This document shows, one piece after another, positions 22,691 through 33,900 of a DNA stretch of 64,000 nt. The position numbers were made by a program, and so were the translations under genes. Where the stretch lies: the NCBI GenBank assembly GCA_019915015.1, contig JAHBBC010000010.1, positions 434,001 to 498,000 on the forward strand, written 5' to 3'. Position 1 is the stretch's first letter. Each line of letters opens with the position of its first letter. The notes beneath the pieces were generated by a model. The model did no database searches. It saw nothing but the letters and a program-made list of their open reading frames with translations, and had not been told where the DNA came from. The stretch is from Auriscalpium vulgare. Lineage: Eukaryota > Basidiomycota > Agaricomycetes > Russulales > Auriscalpiaceae.

Positions 22691-23139
22691 GCAAAGGCAA
22701 AGGCGACAGAGCTAGCCTCGAGCTAACTATACGATAGAGATGGAGCTGCTGAGCTCCGAATGAGATCTGAACCGTGATGGGGAACCGAATCTGTATTGCA
22801 GCATGGATGCGGCTGCTATCTATACGTTTCAACCGCTACAGCACGAGTCTGATTGAGAATGAGGTCGGAACAAAAGCAAACGATGGTGCGCAAGTCACAC
22901 ATGGTACGGACATTGGAGGAGAGTCAATAGAACATATCAGGAGGTCTGCGAGGCTGTAGAGAACAATGTAGGGCAAGTGATCAGCGCTGTCAGGAGGGTA
23001 GTGCAAGCACATGGAAAACAATCTGCACTGTCAAAAAGTGTGGGAGAGGTGTCCTACATTGTCGAACAAGACAATACGACCAGAATAGGAGACAATGGAG
23101 GTGTGGTGAGTGGTAGAATGCACTCCGATGTGCGAGGGG
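22691..23139. other. Unassigned repeat-rich spacer
   Basis: Nothing recognisable; only short overlapping open frames. Confidence 0.3.
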
Positions 23140-23530
23140 GTTGCAGGTGAGTATTGCGATCTTGCGACTTGTTGAACAGTTGGAAGAATGCCCTGGTATT
23201 GCGTGCGCAATGGTCGGAATGGTGTAGGAATAATCGGAACACTGGTCCGACTGCAGAACAATCGGGATCGAATAAATGTGGCGCAAGCTCGAGAGCTGGG
23301 CTAGACAGTGATTGGAGGACAATGACGCAACTATGGGGGTACTCGGAAGTCGCAGAGACGTCGGAGAGGCGTAGCGCACGTGCTGAAACGACGATCTCGA
23401 CAATCGAAATGTCTAATGGAATTCCGATGTGTTGTGACATCTGTGGAAGATGCTGCTCGCGGTCGTGTGGCGTCAGTTGGGACAGTGCGTGCATGGTCGG
23501 ATGTCTGCGTGTGCTGTGTGCGACGGCGTT
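23140..23530 (+). repeat. Repeat family A, left half of a copy split by the Gypsy element
   Basis: Continues at 33442 after the Gypsy insertion. Shares GATGTGTTGTGACATCTGTGG with related copies at 18350 and inverted near 36000. The copy at 35500-36377 keeps the uninterrupted target at about 35898-35902. Confidence 0.65.
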
Positions 23531-23721
23531 TGTAAGGCGCACGCCTTCCAGGAAGAGCGGAGATAGGGTTAGGAGAAGTTAGGGTTATTAGTCAGCGAGG
23601 GCATATGGCGCGAGCGAGCTCGTAGAGATGGGCAGCTCTTTTACACGTGTACCTATTCCTTCTCAACGCAGAACGGGATCTTGTGTACATCGTGTGATCT
23701 GAGAGCGACACCCGACTTACA
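23531..23721 (+). repeat. Gypsy 5' LTR
   Basis: 191 bp, TGTAAGGCGC..CGACTTACA. Contains AGATAGGGTTAGGAGAAG and AGTTAGGGTTATTAG (two TTAGGG hexamers). No TATA box assigned. Confidence 0.92.
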
Positions 23722-23813
23722 CTTTTTTACACAACCACATCGTTTGCTACGAATTGGAATAGCTACAGACTGAAACAGTCTATTACCATACCTCGAGCGT
23801 CATCCGGAAGCGG

Positions 23814-26800
23814 ATGCAAGCATCCACCCCATCCACTCCATATCCTAACTCGAAAGTCCCGAAATCGGGTCGTAGTACGGCTAATTCACGTAGAGCAGGA
23901 TCTGAAAGCGCATTGACAGTACATACTATACGTATGGCATCCCAACAGGCTCGCAAAGAGTCCGGAGAGTCGGGCAGGAGAGCAGCCGAGTTGCCGGTCC
24001 ACACGGAACTCGATCGAGTAAGTGAGGAGCGCAGCACGGGCAGCGACAAGGACGTCGAGTCAGGAGGAAAGGGCGAAAATAATTCGCTAGAAATGGATGC
24101 GTCGAAGGAGAAGGGCAAGCAGAAAGCTGCACGACCCGAGACGCCTCCGAATGGGGAAGAGGACGCAAGAGACGGACTGCTACAAGTACTGGAGGAGTTC
24201 AGTCGATCAGTAGACAACAACATTGACGTGACCAACGGGGCCATAGAGATTGCAACCGAGGCTATGAAAAGGGCCACGGAAGCGCGTGAAAGTACGCACC
24301 AGTTACGAGAGCGATGGACGGGCTTGCGCGACAAACTGCAGTCTTATAAGGGCGTAGTTAACCTCGACGACGAGGTAATGACGAGGCCCGTACGCGACGT
24401 GATGGAAAAGCCGAAAGTAAACGCGCCGGACCCAGAAGAAATCTGGGTCAGTACACTGAGACTGGGCGAAGCGCCTAGATTTCAGTATAGAGGCTTGACG
24501 TATACACTGGACCAAATGGTTGAGCCGCGAGGACAATGGGAGTCGGCCGAGAGCCACGCGTACCGCGAGGGAGTAGTGAAGAACTACTACGAGTGGAAGC
24601 GGAATGCCAAGGAGAAACTCCTAGCCACATATGAGGGACTGCGCACGGAGCAGGAGGCTGACGAAGAAAATCTCACCTTGAGTGAGATAGAGAGAATGCT
24701 AGTCAAACAACCAGCGGCGGCCTCTGACCACAACGCTAGACGTCAGAGGGACCTCGAAAGAGGTGCGGTAGTATTCGGATCCATTGACGCGGCTGCGCGG
24801 GTTTGGGAAGACAGCCTGAAGCGAGGAGAGAGAGAGGCGTTCAAGGGCACGCATAACGACGGAAGGTCGAGACGCACTGAACAGGCTGGTGGACGCCAAC
24901 GCCGAGAGCAGACGCAAGATCGCGAGACGACAGGCGAGCGCGATCGTGGATCAAATGGCGGGTTCTGGTGGGAACAAATCCCGGTCAACGACAATCGCCG
25001 TAATGGCGAAGAGCGCCAAAACAACGGTGACGAACGTAGAGACCGCAGGACGGGCGATGATGAGCGTAGGCAAACGGCAGGGGGAGCGCCTGACGGAGAC
25101 GACCCGGACGAATCATCGAACGGTGACCACGGCTCGCTTCACGGTCGCAGAATGGGGCCACCTCCGATAGACGCACTCGGACGGGGAAGTGAACCGGCCA
25201 GACGCGAAATCACGCCAGACTATCAGTCCAGCGGCCGTGACAGCGCGGCAGTAACCAAGCTGCGGCAAGCAGTGCGAGAGGGGCTCTCAGAGGAGCTACC
25301 GGAACTGCCAAAAGGATTTAAAGTACCCGCGCAGACTAAATACGATGGAACGGACAAACCTGAGAAATTCGGGATATTCGCTTCCGACTTCATGACGTGG
25401 TTGCAGCTCAGTCGATTGGTCAACCCGAAATACCGGGCCGCACAGATCATGTCACTGGGAACCGCGCTGGAAGGAGAGGCATCAGAATGGTACAAGCAGG
25501 AGATAAAAGATCCTGACAGGACCAAACGTACTTGGACGCTGGAGGAAGCGATGGTAGCCCTGTACGGACGATTCATCCATAAGGCGTCCATACAGGAAGC
25601 GTTCATCAACTTCCGTAAAACGCGATATGATCCTGACAGAGGATTAGTAGCATATTATAAGGACCTGCGGAAATGGGCGCAGCGTATGGCAGAGCACCCG
25701 GACAGCTACACGTTCAACCGTAAGCTGATGCAGGGCATTCCCCAACATTTACTGGGGCCGGCCATGTTGAGCCGTAATCTCAGTGCGGAGTACTCTACCG
25801 CTGAAGACATCATGGACGCGGTAATCGCGGTCCAGGATCGTGATGAGTTTTTAAATACACTCACACGCGGACGGCGCGGGCTTGCGGATGATACGCAAGC
25901 TACGAACGCACAGTCTGGGTCACGCAAAGTACCGGCATTTCGTAATCGCCAGCAAATGGGATTACCTAGACAAGCCCCGCGCGCATTAGATCGTGCACCA
26001 GGTAAACAGGGACCGGGTCCAGCGGCGGCGAGTGGAATGCCGCGAGTGTCAGCAACCGCAGCACGAGGAGAGGACGTGCGTAATACGTCAGGCAGCGCGC
26101 CTAGGAACAGCGCAGGTCGGTTTGATGCCAGGAACAAGCCTGGCGGACCGGGACGCGCCAGGCCGAATGGAGGAAATGGGGTGACATGCTATGGGTGTGG
26201 ACAAGTGGGCCACTACGCATCGGACCCCAAGTGCCCGCAGTATGGTAAAGGTCCCCAGATTCCCCGCCTTCAAGCAGTAGAGGCAGTCGCTAGCGAAGGG
26301 GACAGCGAGGAGGATGTAAAATCCGCAAGAACAGCAGGAGTCGTGGACGTCGACGATGACGAAGAGGTCATCGAGGTACACTCCGACTACGAGAGTGAGT
26401 ATGATGGGTCCCAGTATGACCCGGACGAACCACCAGCAGCAGCCACCGAGTACGAGACGGACGACGAATTCGACGACGTCCAGTATTTCGGAGGCATGAC
26501 GCTAGGCGATAATAGGCGCCAAGCGGAGAGTGAGGCACGCGAAGCGGAGGAGCTACAGCTACTGCGAGACGCAGAAACCATTAAGCAGCGTCAACGAGCT
26601 GATGCATGGGTCGCTGGGTGGAATGCCGCCCTCGACAACGTGGACGACGCGTTGCAGAACGTGTTGCGTGATCGCCCGCCGTCAAGCACCGCAGAATCCC
26701 TTCTGTTGGTAAGCGAAATACGGGGGATCGTATGCGGATTAAATCGCGTGACACCTACCGAGTTCCGCCATTGGTTTGGGCTGACGCAAGGTCACCCCGA

Positions 26801-27533
26801 CTCGGTCAACATAGCGGCGGACGTGTTGGCGCGCCGTTTCGGTTGGCAAGATCGAGTGCCACCGGTGGACGAGGACGACGATTACGCGTCGATGCCGGAC
26901 CTAGAAACCGTGCCATCAGAGGACGGGGTCGAAGAACAGCTTCGAGCCTTCGCTGACAACAATGTTGACGCCGAGATAGACCTCGAACACGCACCACCGC
27001 TGGCAAAAGACCGAGTCTATCGGTCCGCCATCATGCGTACTTACCCTACTGGGGCACGCCCGGTACGAAACGCGCAGAACCAGCTGTGCCTGGCGGCGTA
27101 TGTGACTATCAACGGTCATCGAGCACTGGCCTTGTTTGACAGCGGGTCGACGGCAGATCTGGTTAGCCCGGATTTTGCAAGAGTGGCGAACTTACCACTC
27201 TTCGCGCTGGAGACACCTGTGCCGCTGCAACTGGGGTGCATCGGGAGCCGGTCAGCAATTAATTTTGGCACTGAACCTTCCGTGTCGTTCGGCAGCGTCG
27301 AACGACAGTGGTACTTTGACGTCGCCAATATTGATCGATATGATGCCATTATCGGGACGCCGTTCCTGTCGATAATCGGCATTGTACTGAACTTCAGGAA
27401 GCGGGAAATTGCGTCACCGCACACAACGGTACGCGCCCTTCTCGAGGGGGAGGAACCTAGGCTCGAACGAGCAAAGGTTAAGAAAGCCATAAGACTAGCG
27501 CCGAACAGCGACGCACGTCTGAAGGCCGAATGA
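23814..27533 (+). CDS. Gypsy Gag-protease polyprotein
   Basis: 1,239 aa from ATG 23814. An acidic, charged N-terminal half is followed by a retrotransposon Gag capsid-like region at about 540-690 (EASEWYKQEIKD and KTRYDPDRGLVAYYKDLRKW). The zinc knuckle CYGCGQVGHYASDPKC at about 790 is CX2CX4HX6C, two residues longer than the usual CX4HX4C form but common in fungal elements. A retropepsin domain with the catalytic motif LFDSGSTADLVS lies at about 1105, with the later YDAIIGTPFL segment. The frame ends in UGA followed directly by CUA, and pol continues in the same frame. Confidence 0.88.
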   Translation: MQASTPSTPYPNSKVPKSGRSTANSRRAGSESALTVHTIRMASQQARKESGESGRRAAELPVHTELDRVSEERSTGSDKDVESGGKGENNSLEMDASKEKGKQKAARPETPPNGEEDARDGLLQVLEEFSRSVDNNIDVTNGAIEIATEAMKRATEARESTHQLRERWTGLRDKLQSYKGVVNLDDEVMTRPVRDVMEKPKVNAPDPEEIWVSTLRLGEAPRFQYRGLTYTLDQMVEPRGQWESAESHAYREGVVKNYYEWKRNAKEKLLATYEGLRTEQEADEENLTLSEIERMLVKQPAAASDHNARRQRDLERGAVVFGSIDAAARVWEDSLKRGEREAFKGTHNDGRSRRTEQAGGRQRREQTQDRETTGERDRGSNGGFWWEQIPVNDNRRNGEERQNNGDERRDRRTGDDERRQTAGGAPDGDDPDESSNGDHGSLHGRRMGPPPIDALGRGSEPARREITPDYQSSGRDSAAVTKLRQAVREGLSEELPELPKGFKVPAQTKYDGTDKPEKFGIFASDFMTWLQLSRLVNPKYRAAQIMSLGTALEGEASEWYKQEIKDPDRTKRTWTLEEAMVALYGRFIHKASIQEAFINFRKTRYDPDRGLVAYYKDLRKWAQRMAEHPDSYTFNRKLMQGIPQHLLGPAMLSRNLSAEYSTAEDIMDAVIAVQDRDEFLNTLTRGRRGLADDTQATNAQSGSRKVPAFRNRQQMGLPRQAPRALDRAPGKQGPGPAAASGMPRVSATAARGEDVRNTSGSAPRNSAGRFDARNKPGGPGRARPNGGNGVTCYGCGQVGHYASDPKCPQYGKGPQIPRLQAVEAVASEGDSEEDVKSARTAGVVDVDDDEEVIEVHSDYESEYDGSQYDPDEPPAAATEYETDDEFDDVQYFGGMTLGDNRRQAESEAREAEELQLLRDAETIKQRQRADAWVAGWNAALDNVDDALQNVLRDRPPSSTAESLLLVSEIRGIVCGLNRVTPTEFRHWFGLTQGHPDSVNIAADVLARRFGWQDRVPPVDEDDDYASMPDLETVPSEDGVEEQLRAFADNNVDAEIDLEHAPPLAKDRVYRSAIMRTYPTGARPVRNAQNQLCLAAYVTINGHRALALFDSGSTADLVSPDFARVANLPLFALETPVPLQLGCIGSRSAINFGTEPSVSFGSVERQWYFDVANIDRYDAIIGTPFLSIIGIVLNFRKREIASPHTTVRALLEGEEPRLERAKVKKAIRLAPNSDARLKAE

Positions 27534-30500
27534 CTACCCACGGGGGAAATCCCTATAGTGTCCGCAATAGCAGATGCGCAAGGAGTCAAGAGGACAGAAA
27601 CGAAGAAAACGTACCAAAAGGAGGACGTCCTGCAATTGCGGGAGGCGTGGTACGAAAAATTTGCGGACATAATGAACGGCACACCAAGCAGGTTACCTCC
27701 AATGAGGGAGGTTAACCACGCAATCCCGTTAATAGATGAGGAGATAAAATACAGATATCACCTATCACGTTGCCCAGAGGCACTTCAGGAACAGCTGAAG
27801 CAAAAAATAGCCCGATACGTCGAGGCAGGATGGTGGGGTACGGCTACCACTGCGCAAGCGGCACCACTGTTGTGCATACCCAAGAAAAATGGGTCGTTAC
27901 GCACGGTGGTGGACTGCAGGAAGAGAAATGACAATACGGTCAAGGATGTAACGCCACTGCCGGACCAGGATCGCATCCGAATGGATACGGCGAGGGCTAA
28001 GATCAGGTCGAAAATCGACTTGACAGACGCGTACGAGCAGGTACGTGTTGAACCGTCGGACGTCTGGAAAACAGCGTTCTCCACGATATATGGGAACTAC
28101 GTCAGCTTCACTATGCAACAAGGGGACTGTAACGCACCCGCGACGTTCCAGCAACTCATGACGGCTATATTCAGGGAATATATAGGCCTGTTCATGCACG
28201 TATATCTGGATGATATATTCGTGTTTTCTGATACCATAGAAGACCACGAGGAACACCTCGGATTAGTGCTTACACGGTTGCGAGAAGCGGAGCTCTACCT
28301 GAAAAAGGAAAAGTGCGAGCTGTACGCAGAACGATTGGATTGTTTGGGTCATATCATCGACAACAAGGGGTTGCATGCTGACGCAGACAAAATGAGCAAG
28401 ATCAGGGAATGGAGGACGCCGCGGAACTATCACGACGTACAAAGGTTTCTTGGGCTCGTCCAATATTTGGCCCACTTTATGCCCGACGTGTCCGCGTACA
28501 CGGGGCCGCTGTCTGCAATCACGAAGGGTGGTCAATCATTTCATTGGCGACCATTACATGCTAAGTGCTTCGAAATGATCAAAGCACTGGCATGTAAGCG
28601 CCCCATATTACGGCCGGTTGACTTCTCAGTAAACGAGAAGGTATGGATTGTGTGCGACGCGTCGGCGTCGGGAGTAGGGGCGGTTTACGGCCAAGGGGCC
28701 GATTGGACGAACTGCCGGCCTGCTGGATTCATGTCGCGTAAATTCACGACGGCTCAACATTCGTACCGAGTGTTCGAAATGGAGACTATCGCCATATTGG
28801 AGGCGCTCCTGAAATGGGAGGATAAACTGTTAGGTCGCAAAGTGACCATAGTGACCGACCACAAGGCGTTGGAGTTCTTCAGTACCCAGCGAAACTTGTC
28901 CAGTCGACAGACGCGATGGATGGAATACCTGAGCCGATTCAACTATGAGATCGTCTATGTCAAGGGGGATAGCAACAAAGTTGCGGACTGTCTGTCGCGC
29001 TATTATGAAGGCGACGACGGAGACGTGGACGTACCTAACCACGAGTATGTTAACGCAGATGCACGGCTGGACCCCGAAAGCGAGGACCTACCCCAGATGC
29101 GAGTACTTGAGTTACGGGCAATGGATACGCGGAGCGGGCACACACTGAAGGAAGCAGTGGAGCCGCGCCGTATCGAGGCGGATGAGATCAATGCGGGAGT
29201 ACGCAATGAGGCTGCATCCGATCGAGCAACTGTAGGGGCAGATGTCGAATTGGCAACATCTGTAAGGACAGATGACAATCACGCACCGGTGGACGTACGT
29301 GGCGACGCCGAGTTCATGGAACACGTGAAGTTAGCGTACGCGAACGACGCGACATTTGGGAAGGTAGTCGAGAATATCGACGCTTACCCAACATTCACAA
29401 TAACTGAGGGGGTTATTACAACGCCCAATAGGGCGGGGGAAATAGTGATGTGCATACCCAAGGGGATGCACGGAAAGCGGTCAATTGTCGAGGTCATAAT
29501 TGACCAAGGTCACCGTGTGTTAGGACACATGGGATCGCAAAAGACTACCGATTACTTACGTCGGTGGTACTGGTAGCCGGGAATCGGCAAGGACGTAGAC
29601 AAATTCTGTCAGTCCTGTGAGACATGTCAGATGTCAAAAACGAATACACGCGCACCAGCGGGCTTACTGCACTCCATGCCGATCCCGCTAACGCCGTGGC
29701 AATCGATCGGCATGGACTTCGTGGGACCCTTCCCACAGTCGCGCGGGCATGACTACTTATGGGTAGTAATATGCCGACTCACCAGCATGGTGCACTTGAT
29801 ACCGGTACACACCACGATAAAGGCCGCGGAGTGAGCGTGGCTATATGTCAAAGAGGTCGTGCGGCTGCACGGGATTCCCGAGTCAATCGTGTCAGACAGG
29901 GATCCTAAGTTCACGTCTGTGTTTTGGAAAGAGACGCACCGTTTATTGGGATCCAAATTATTGATGTCTACGGCATTCCATCCGCAGACGGATGGTGCAA
30001 GTGAGCATGTAATACGCTCGGTCGGCCAGATCTTGCGCGCGACGGTCAATCCGAAACAAACGGATTGGGTTGATCACATACCCATGACCGAGTTTGCGAT
30101 CAATTCTACGATCAACGGATCGAGTACGTTCGCGCCGTTCGAGCTGAATTGCGGGTACATGCCCGTAATACACCGACCGCCGCTCAGCGACAAGGCAGCG
30201 CCAGGGGTGCGCGAATTTGCAGCACGGGCTCGTCATCATTTGGCCATGGCACACGACGCGATAATCGCGAGCCGTGTACAGCAGACGCACCAGGCGAATA
30301 AACGCCGCAGAGTCGACGCTGGCATTCCAGTCGGTGGCAAGGCGTACCTGTCTACGCAGAATTTAGCCATGCCCAAGGGACGGGCGCGCAAGTTAATGCC
30401 TAAATATCTGGGGCCATTCACAGTCAATGCATACCACGAACGCACCTCGACATATACGCTAGAATTACCCACGGAGCTAAAGGAGCGCCGCATACACCCT

Positions 30501-30893
30501 ACCTTCCTTGCCAGTCTCATAAGGCCGCACGTCGAGAATGACGACGCGTTGTTTCCAGTTAGGGAAACGAGGCGTGCGTTCGATATGGGCGACCCAGATG
30601 ACCAAGAATGGCTTGTCGATGAGATAGTGGCGCACCAGTGGGAGAAGGGCACCTACCATTTCCTGGTAAGATGGAACTATGGGGACACGACGTGGGAGCC
30701 GCGCAGAAATTGCGAAGAATTAGAGGCGTTGGATAATTACCTGGCATTGCAAGGCGCGCGCACGGTCGAGGATCTACCGCATACGGCCGCACCGACGAAA
30801 ACGAGCGGTGGGCGTGCGCAAGGAGCGAGCGCGCCGAAAGCGGCGGCGCGCAAGGCTAGCCGGCGAACAGCGCCAAAGCGACGGGCACAGTGA
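27534..30893 (+). pseudogene. Gypsy Pol: RT, RNase H, integrase, chromodomain, with two in-frame stops
   Basis: Same frame as gag, directly after its UGA. RT has VVDCRKRNDNTVKDVTPLPD and the active site VYLDDIFVFS (near 28200). RNase H has IVCDASASGVGAV and FEMETIAILEALLKW. Integrase has an HHCC finger (HRVLGHMG..CQSCETCQ) and D,D,E residues in MDFVGPFPQS, SIVSDRDPKFTS and TDGASEHV. The C-terminal chromodomain is EWLVDEIVAHQWEKG..YHFLVRW. Stops: UAG at 29574-29576 and UGA at 29832-29834. Both sit where related elements carry Trp, so each could be one G-to-A change. Readthrough, trans-mobilisation or sequencing error remain possible. Confidence 0.85.
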
Positions 30894-31024
30894 CGCAACA
30901 GGCGTCATTGTACCGGCGCCTCAGCCACCATCGTGGGAGGCGTTTAGTCATCGGCTATACAGCACATCAGGATAGAGCTAGCGCACCGAAAAGGTGAAGA
31001 CGGACCGAGAGACCGCCTCTGCAA

Positions 31025-32991
31025 ATGGACAGTCGCAAGACGACACCTAACACAGACAAGAACAACCAGCTCCGGTGGCTTTACGAGCCCACCATCAAGC
31101 AAGCGTTACACAAGAAAGGGTGCCGCACCTGCCGCGACTTCTTCCTCCATACATCGGAGGCGGCGCTTGTCGGCGACGTGACGTACATCGAAGCGTGCAA
31201 AACACGCGACGGCGTCAATCTCGAAGATCTGGAGAAGGACGTCCAGCGCCTGCGGGACCGCGTACGGCGTCGCGACGACGAGATCACGCAGCTACGCGAT
31301 CGGCTCGCCGCGAGGCACGTCGAACCCGGCGACGACGCAATGTCGATGGAGGAAGACCACCCCGCACCGACGGAGGCGCGGACCAGCAAGAGGAGACGGG
31401 CTGAGGACGGGGCAGAGGCAGGGCCGAGTCGTACGGAGGCACCGCGGAACGCGGTAAGCGAACCTCCACAACCGACGGCTGGACTGACCAGCGACATGGC
31501 TGGCGGACAGGGCCCTCTACCAGGACATGGAGCGGCGATGGGCGGCTTCATGGGCCCACCGGCGATGTTCACGGCGCCCATGCCGGGCATGTTCGCGCCG
31601 CCTGGCATGTACGCGCCGCCTGGCATGTACGGACCGCCGGGCAATCAACCCATCGTATGGCCCGATGGATCCACCTGGCTGCCGAACGACGGCGCGCAGA
31701 CCGCAATGGGCGGTTGGGGTGGGGCAGCGAACTGGGCTGCCGACTGGAGGCCGAACACGTACACATCCGGAGCGCGCACGATGGAGAACAACTGGGCGTC
31801 CTCGTCGCGTGCGCCAGACTGGTCGGAGCGGCCGTGGGACCCACCCTACGACCACCCGGGGCTCATGCCGTGGCCCGAGACGGCGCGGCCACCGGCCTAC
31901 CAAGACGACCGCGGGGCGCCGCCAATGGGCGGTGCGGGGCAGCCGGCGCCGCACACGACCAACGTGCACGCGCGGGGCATCCCTACTGGGCCGCGCGCCG
32001 AACGGGGCAACCCTCGGCCGCAGGCGGGTCGACGTACTGTACCGGCGGGGCATCGCGCGCCGAAAACGGCGGTCGACCCGGACGTAGAGGCGTTCCTCAC
32101 GGACTCAGACGACGACGACACTAACACGCCGGCGCCGTCTTCAGGGGGGGGGGGGCCAGTTCGGGTTCCTTCCCGTCCGAGGACGAGATCAGACGCTTGT
32201 TTGAGGAAGTTAAGACGCCTGGCAACAGGAACGCCCTCCGCACTTTAAGGAAGTGGCTCAAGGAGGCCTGCGAAACACCGCAGCACGAGCGACAAGCTCG
32301 ACACCGGCTCATGCTGCAGCACTACAAGCGACCGCAATGGGCGGAGCACGACGTACAGACCGTGAGGCTGCCGCAACCGCGCCTAGCCAGCGACACCAAG
32401 AAGTGGCATGCGTACCTACAGCGCTACCCGGGGTTCAAGCGACGCGGCTTGCATGGCGGCTCAGGAGTCGCGCCCATGGACGACATCTTGTCGTACCTGC
32501 GCATAGCGCGCCTAGTGCACGATGGGGTGTCGACGGAATGGACGAGACGCAAACAGGTGCGCGATGCATTCGTGATGATGGCGGCTGGCATCATACACAC
32601 GGTGGAGAACTACCAGCGCCTGCGCCTGCAGTACGGCGTCAGCATCAACCGCATCGCGTCCGCGCCGGACTTCGCGCTCGACACACCAGTTACCGAACGG
32701 TCGGTCATCGAGCACCTGGCCAGGGCTGGATACGGGGACTACGAGGCGGCCGCCGCGTCGCACTTCGCACACGCAGTGCTGACTGACGGGCGTTTCGTGA
32801 GTGGATCGCAAGGATCTACGGAGACCGGCTCGGATGGCGACCCGAATGCCAATGGTACTCCCATCGTCGTTGACGAGCCAGTTATAGCTGACGGGCCCCC
32901 AGATGACTCAGGGAACTCGCAGCCCGTGCCACTCGACGTGGCTATGACTGGGGACGACGACAGGTCTCCGTCACCCGCGCCTAGTGCGTAA
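31025..32991 (+). CDS. Third Gypsy ORF, unknown, split at a 12-G run
   Basis: Starts at ATG 31025. A Cys-containing N-terminus (GCRTCRDFF) is followed by a coiled coil (LEKDVQRLRDRVRRRDDEI), a Pro/Gly/Met-rich middle (MFAPPGMYAPPGMYGPPG) and an acidic patch. The frame meets G12 at 32144-32155. After it the original frame closes at 32248. The frame one base back stays open to 32991 and encodes DEIRRLFEEVKTPGNRNAL, a basic helical domain and an acidic tail. One lost G, or slippage on the run, would join the two parts. It lies downstream of pol where some elements carry extra genes. No signal peptide or membrane segment argues for an envelope. Confidence 0.6.
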
Positions 32992-33239
32992 CCACCCGAC
33001 TGGTTCATTAACTGACCAGGGTGGAGGCAGTAAATGCCACATGGACGATGATACAATCATACTTTTACATACGGTAAACGACGATTACGACGGACGGGGT
33101 AGAATTACCCGGATTCGTCGCGTGCTCAGGTGAACGGCACCTGGACCGCGGATGACCGCGATGGAGGCGCAACCCTCGGACCACAACAAGACTATAGGGT
33201 GCTCAACCACCCGTTCAACTCACCGCCGGGCCTTCTCTC

Positions 33240-33250
33240 GAGGGGGAGGG
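33240..33250 (+). other. Gypsy polypurine tract
   Basis: GAGGGGGAGGG immediately before the 3' LTR, apart from the junction base. It is the likely primer for plus-strand DNA synthesis. Confidence 0.7.
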
Positions 33251-33441
33251 TGTAAGGCGCACGCCTTCCAGGAAGAGCGGAGATAGGGTTAGGAGAAGTT
33301 AGGGTTATTAGTCAGCGAGGGCATATGGCGCGAGCGAGCTCGTAGAGATGGGCAGCTCTTTTACACGTGTACCTATTCCTTCTCAACGCAGAACGGGATC
33401 TTGTGTACATCGTGTGATCTGAGAGCGACACCCGACTTACA
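33251..33441 (+). repeat. Gypsy 3' LTR
   Basis: 191 bp, identical to the 5' LTR by direct reading. Followed by the GCGTT target duplication. Confidence 0.92.
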
Positions 33442-33900
33442 GCGTTGCTGGTCCGAGCATGGTGTCCAAGGTATGATTCCGATTGCGTAACTGCTCTGCG
33501 AGACTCCAACGGTTGGAACTCTGGCTCCGATTTTGCGAGCAGTTGGAAGAGCTAATCGGGTGGTCGGAGCACTGCTGTGCAATGCTGCGATCTCCGGAAT
33601 TGCATGTCTGTTGACTTGACAAAAGTGCGAAAATTCTGTAACGATCGCCTCGCAGTGAGAGCGAGGCGTATCACTACTCTCGGCGCTGCTTCCCACGACA
33701 TGTGACGCGTCATCGCCGTTGTCCTGACGCGCCACATGGCGTTGACAACTTTGTGTATCTTGGCTTCCACTGCGCCTATGGAGGTGGTTCCGGCCTCAAT
33801 CGACAGCTTGGATGTCATGTATCTCTATGATGCCCAAGAGTTTTATCTGATGCTGTATACCAGCACCATAGAATTGCATGTATATGTGAATCAGTCATTA
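33442..33900 (+). repeat. Repeat family A, right half of the copy split by Gypsy
   Basis: Continues the copy at 23140-23530. Matches 35500-35890 inverted, including CGAAAATTCTGTAACGATCG and TATGGAGGTGGTTCCGG. Non-coding. Confidence 0.65.

Larger units (their letters stand above)
23531..33441 (+). mobile_element. Ty3/Gypsy LTR retrotransposon, complete, chromodomain type
   Basis: 9,911 bp. The 191-bp LTRs (23531..23721 and 33251..33441), TGTAAG..CTTACA, are identical by eye. The target duplication GCGTT flanks it (23526-23530 and 33442-33446). GAGGGGGAGGG before the 3' LTR is the polypurine tract. Gene order is gag-protease, UGA stop, RT-RNase H-integrase-chromodomain, then a third ORF of unknown role. 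The integrase region has two in-frame stops. The interruption of a repeat-A copy and identical LTRs indicate a very young insertion. Confidence 0.92.

Noticed and set aside
29574..29834. Introns to explain the two stops in Gypsy pol
   Set aside because: Both stops sit inside conserved integrase blocks that continue in frame directly on either side.
31025..32991. Third Gypsy ORF as an envelope gene
   Set aside because: No signal peptide, membrane segment or cysteine pattern supports an envelope protein.
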